Shown piece after piece: positions 62,512 through 64,000 of a stretch of DNA of 64,000 nt (the stretch's first letter is position 1; the number at the start of each line of letters is the position of its first letter). Location of the stretch: NCBI GenBank assembly GCA_044224925.1, contig JBGAJM010000002.1, positions 1 through 64,000 on the forward strand. The letters are read 5' to 3'. A program made the position numbers and the translations under genes. A model generated the notes under the pieces. That model was not told where the DNA came from, made no database searches, and saw nothing but the letters and a program-made list of their open reading frames with translations. The DNA comes from Kapaibacterium sp044224925 (GTDB lineage: Bacteria > Bacteroidota > Ignavibacteria > Kapaibacteriales > Kapaibacteriaceae).

Positions 62512-63756
62512 ATGTCCAAAACGCGCATCGTCCTGATCCTCTGTACGCTCTCGTTCGTCGCGCGCGCCGTGCTTGCCATCGTCCAGCCTCCCGAAGATCT
62601 CGGTCGATACGAGCAGATCACCATTGCGCGGAACATCGTGCAGGGTCATGGCTTTCGCATGAACTGGCCCTATGCGCCACTCGATAGTGCGCGCAGTGCA
62701 TTGTGGGCATCCTCCCCTGCGCTCTACCCGGGTGCCTTCATGCCTCCCGTGGTGCCGATGATCGACGCGGCCGTTCTCTCGTTGCCGATGTCGGAACCAT
62801 CGAACATCAACCTGCTGCTGTTGCTGCAATGCATCGTGGGCGGTTGTATCCCGGCCCTTGTCTTCGTTGCTGCACGCGCACTGCTGCACAACGATCGCAT
62901 TGCACTTTGGTCTGCGGGCGCATCGCTCCTCTACGTGCCACTGTTGGTCACATCGGCCACACCCGCCGGAAGCGTGTTCTATGTTGCGGCCGGCATCGGC
63001 GCCGTGCATTGCTGCAGTGTGGCATGGCAGCGAGGCGGTCTGCTCTGGCAACTCGGAGCTGTGTGCGGCGTGCTCACGCTACTGCGCAGCGAGTTCCTGA
63101 TCCTTGGCATTGTGTTCTGCGCCGGTGCGTGGGTTCGACAACGGCGACGTGGTTGGATGGCCCTTGCCACCATGGTCGTGGTGGTGGCGCCGTGGACGAT
63201 CCGCAATGCCGTGGAGCTCGAGCGCATCGTGCCGGTGATCACGCATCCATATCGCGAAGTGTGGCGTGGCAACAACCCCATCGCAACAGGAAGCGGTTAT
63301 GCGGCGGATGGACGGGATATCTGGGAGGACGATCGCTTTCCGGCCATTGTGCATGCCTTGGACAGCGTGCCCATCTCACCATCGTACGAAGTGGATGCCG
63401 ATGCGATCTTCAAACGCGAGGTGATCGACTTCGTCAGCACGAACCCTCTCACGACGCTCAAGCTCACGATGAAGAAAGTGGCCATGCTGTGGAGCATCGA
63501 TGTCTACTATCCGAAGGCTCGGCATCCGCTCTACATCATCCCAACACTTGCGTTGCTTGCCGTGTTCGCAGGATCGATGGTGATGGTCGTGAAGCGGAAG
63601 ATGATCGGCCTTGCCGCCCTTCTTCCCTACGTGCTCTTTTGGGTCTATTATTCGGCCGTGGTGGGGGCAACCTACATGTTGCCGCGATATCAAGTTTTTA
63701 TCCTAGCAACAACAATGCCATTTGTGGGAATTTTTCTCACTAAATTCCGTCGATGA
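62512..63756 (+). CDS. GT39/ArnT-like membrane glycosyltransferase
   Basis: This 414-residue polytopic protein has about ten transmembrane helices. The first periplasmic loop (DLGRYEQITIARNIVQGHGF near residues 29-48) matches the acidic loop of dolichyl-phosphate-mannose protein mannosyltransferases and ArnT, where a conserved acidic residue acts in transfer from a polyprenyl-phosphate sugar. Members transfer sugars to proteins or lipids. It overlaps the next gene as ATGA. A TAACTTG box lies four bases before the ATG, but it also contains the stop codon of the previous gene. Confidence 0.8.
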   Translation: MSKTRIVLILCTLSFVARAVLAIVQPPEDLGRYEQITIARNIVQGHGFRMNWPYAPLDSARSALWASSPALYPGAFMPPVVPMIDAAVLSLPMSEPSNINLLLLLQCIVGGCIPALVFVAARALLHNDRIALWSAGASLLYVPLLVTSATPAGSVFYVAAGIGAVHCCSVAWQRGGLLWQLGAVCGVLTLLRSEFLILGIVFCAGAWVRQRRRGWMALATMVVVVAPWTIRNAVELERIVPVITHPYREVWRGNNPIATGSGYAADGRDIWEDDRFPAIVHALDSVPISPSYEVDADAIFKREVIDFVSTNPLTTLKLTMKKVAMLWSIDVYYPKARHPLYIIPTLALLAVFAGSMVMVVKRKMIGLAALLPYVLFWVYYSAVVGATYMLPRYQVFILATTMPFVGIFLTKFRR

Positions 63757-64000
63757 TATCCATCGACCACCTTCTTGTAGACGAACGCGTTCTATCCTCC
63801 CATTTTGCCTGCGATGTGGCAAAGTGCAAGGGAGCGTGTTGCACACTGTCCGGCGGACATGGTGCTCCCGTGCTCGACGCAGAGGTGGAAGACATCGTGA
63901 ACGCCACACCAACGGCACTGAAGTACCTCGACCAACGCTCGCGCAACATCATTGCAACGCAAGGTGGCATCGAGGGACACGAGGGTTCGTATTCCACGCG
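63753..64000 (+). CDS. DUF3109 (YkgJ-like cysteine cluster) protein, cut by window edge
   Basis: The ATG at 63753 overlaps the stop of the glycosyltransferase gene and the frame stays open to the window end (82 codons visible). The protein starts MISIDHLLVDERVLSSHFAC and has the DUF3109 cysteine block CDVAKCKGACCTLSGGHGAP, then LDAEVEDIV. The family is common in Bacteroidota and is thought to bind iron-sulfur or zinc; function unknown. Confidence 0.9.
   Translation, partial: MISIDHLLVDERVLSSHFACDVAKCKGACCTLSGGHGAPVLDAEVEDIVNATPTALKYLDQRSRNIIATQGGIEGHEGSYST

Overview
The window looks like chromosomal DNA of a Bacteroidota/Chlorobi-group bacterium, most plausibly of the Ignavibacteria/Kapabacteria kind (inference). 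Direct support: C-terminal domains of the type IX secretion (T9SS) sorting kind, VCBS/ASPIC-UnbV and GEVED secreted proteins, DUF4199, DUF3108 and DUF3109 family proteins, and the Bacteroidota-type promoter TTG-N19-TAnnTTTG (perfect in front of rpsT). Base composition is moderately GC-rich, genes are tightly packed, many have good Shine-Dalgarno sites (GGAG), and neighbouring operons often overlap by a few bases at their 3' ends.

Layout. 1-5.6 kb: two large secreted surface proteins (a GEVED/beta-helix protein cut by the left edge and a 1199-residue VCBS/ASPIC protein). 5.6-7.8 kb: core genes (tRNA-Leu, dedA, murQ, rpsT, tRNA-Arg). 7.8-11.6 kb: a small accessory patch directly after tRNA-Arg. 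It has a duplicated unit (a 140-codon gene plus a 204-bp tail), a third tail copy as a short ORF, a lipoprotein, an IS3-like left-end fossil, 3-methyladenine glycosylase and a small membrane protein. 11.6-21.2 kb: DUF1361 protein, hydrolase, beta-propeller/outer-membrane pair, then a Ca2+/H+ antiporter and a nitronate monooxygenase that are both frame-broken, a methyltransferase, a GyrI-like protein and a patatin lipoprotein.

21.2-25.9 kb is a complete tripartite ABC exporter operon (small outer-membrane protein, ATPase, HlyD-like adaptor, FtsX-like permease, TolC). 25.9-35.6 kb holds an Rhs/YD-repeat protein with a small T9SS-tagged partner and, divergently, a 1531-residue vWA/beta-propeller protein. 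35.6-42.6 kb: rhodanese, sulfide:quinone oxidoreductase-like flavoprotein, twin 593-residue AsmA-like proteins, and a Tat-exported multicopper oxidase. 42.6-52.7 kb: lipase-like hydrolase, a Y1-transposase-like protein lacking its tyrosine, a Tat-exported class V aminotransferase, DUF4199, gcvT, RlpA-like protein, mannose-1-phosphate guanylyltransferase, an outer-membrane protein, a CAT-anticodon tRNA, DUF2130, DUF3108 and LolA. 52.8-64 kb: a giant T9SS beta-helix/Ig-like protein, M1 aminopeptidase, fluoride channel, MscS, MsrA, dienelactone hydrolase, TfoX-C-like protein, a GT39-type membrane protein and a DUF3109 protein cut by the right edge.

The main themes are envelope and surface biology (T9SS cargo, AsmA-like, LolA, TolC exporter, RlpA, patatin) and redox or sulfur handling (SQR-like enzyme, rhodanese, multicopper oxidase, MsrA). 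The least explained parts are the duplicated unit beside tRNA-Arg, the tyrosine-less Y1 protein, the Tat plus T9SS-like combination on the oxidase, and a recurring TAnnTTTG box that abuts start codons of genes without a Shine-Dalgarno site.
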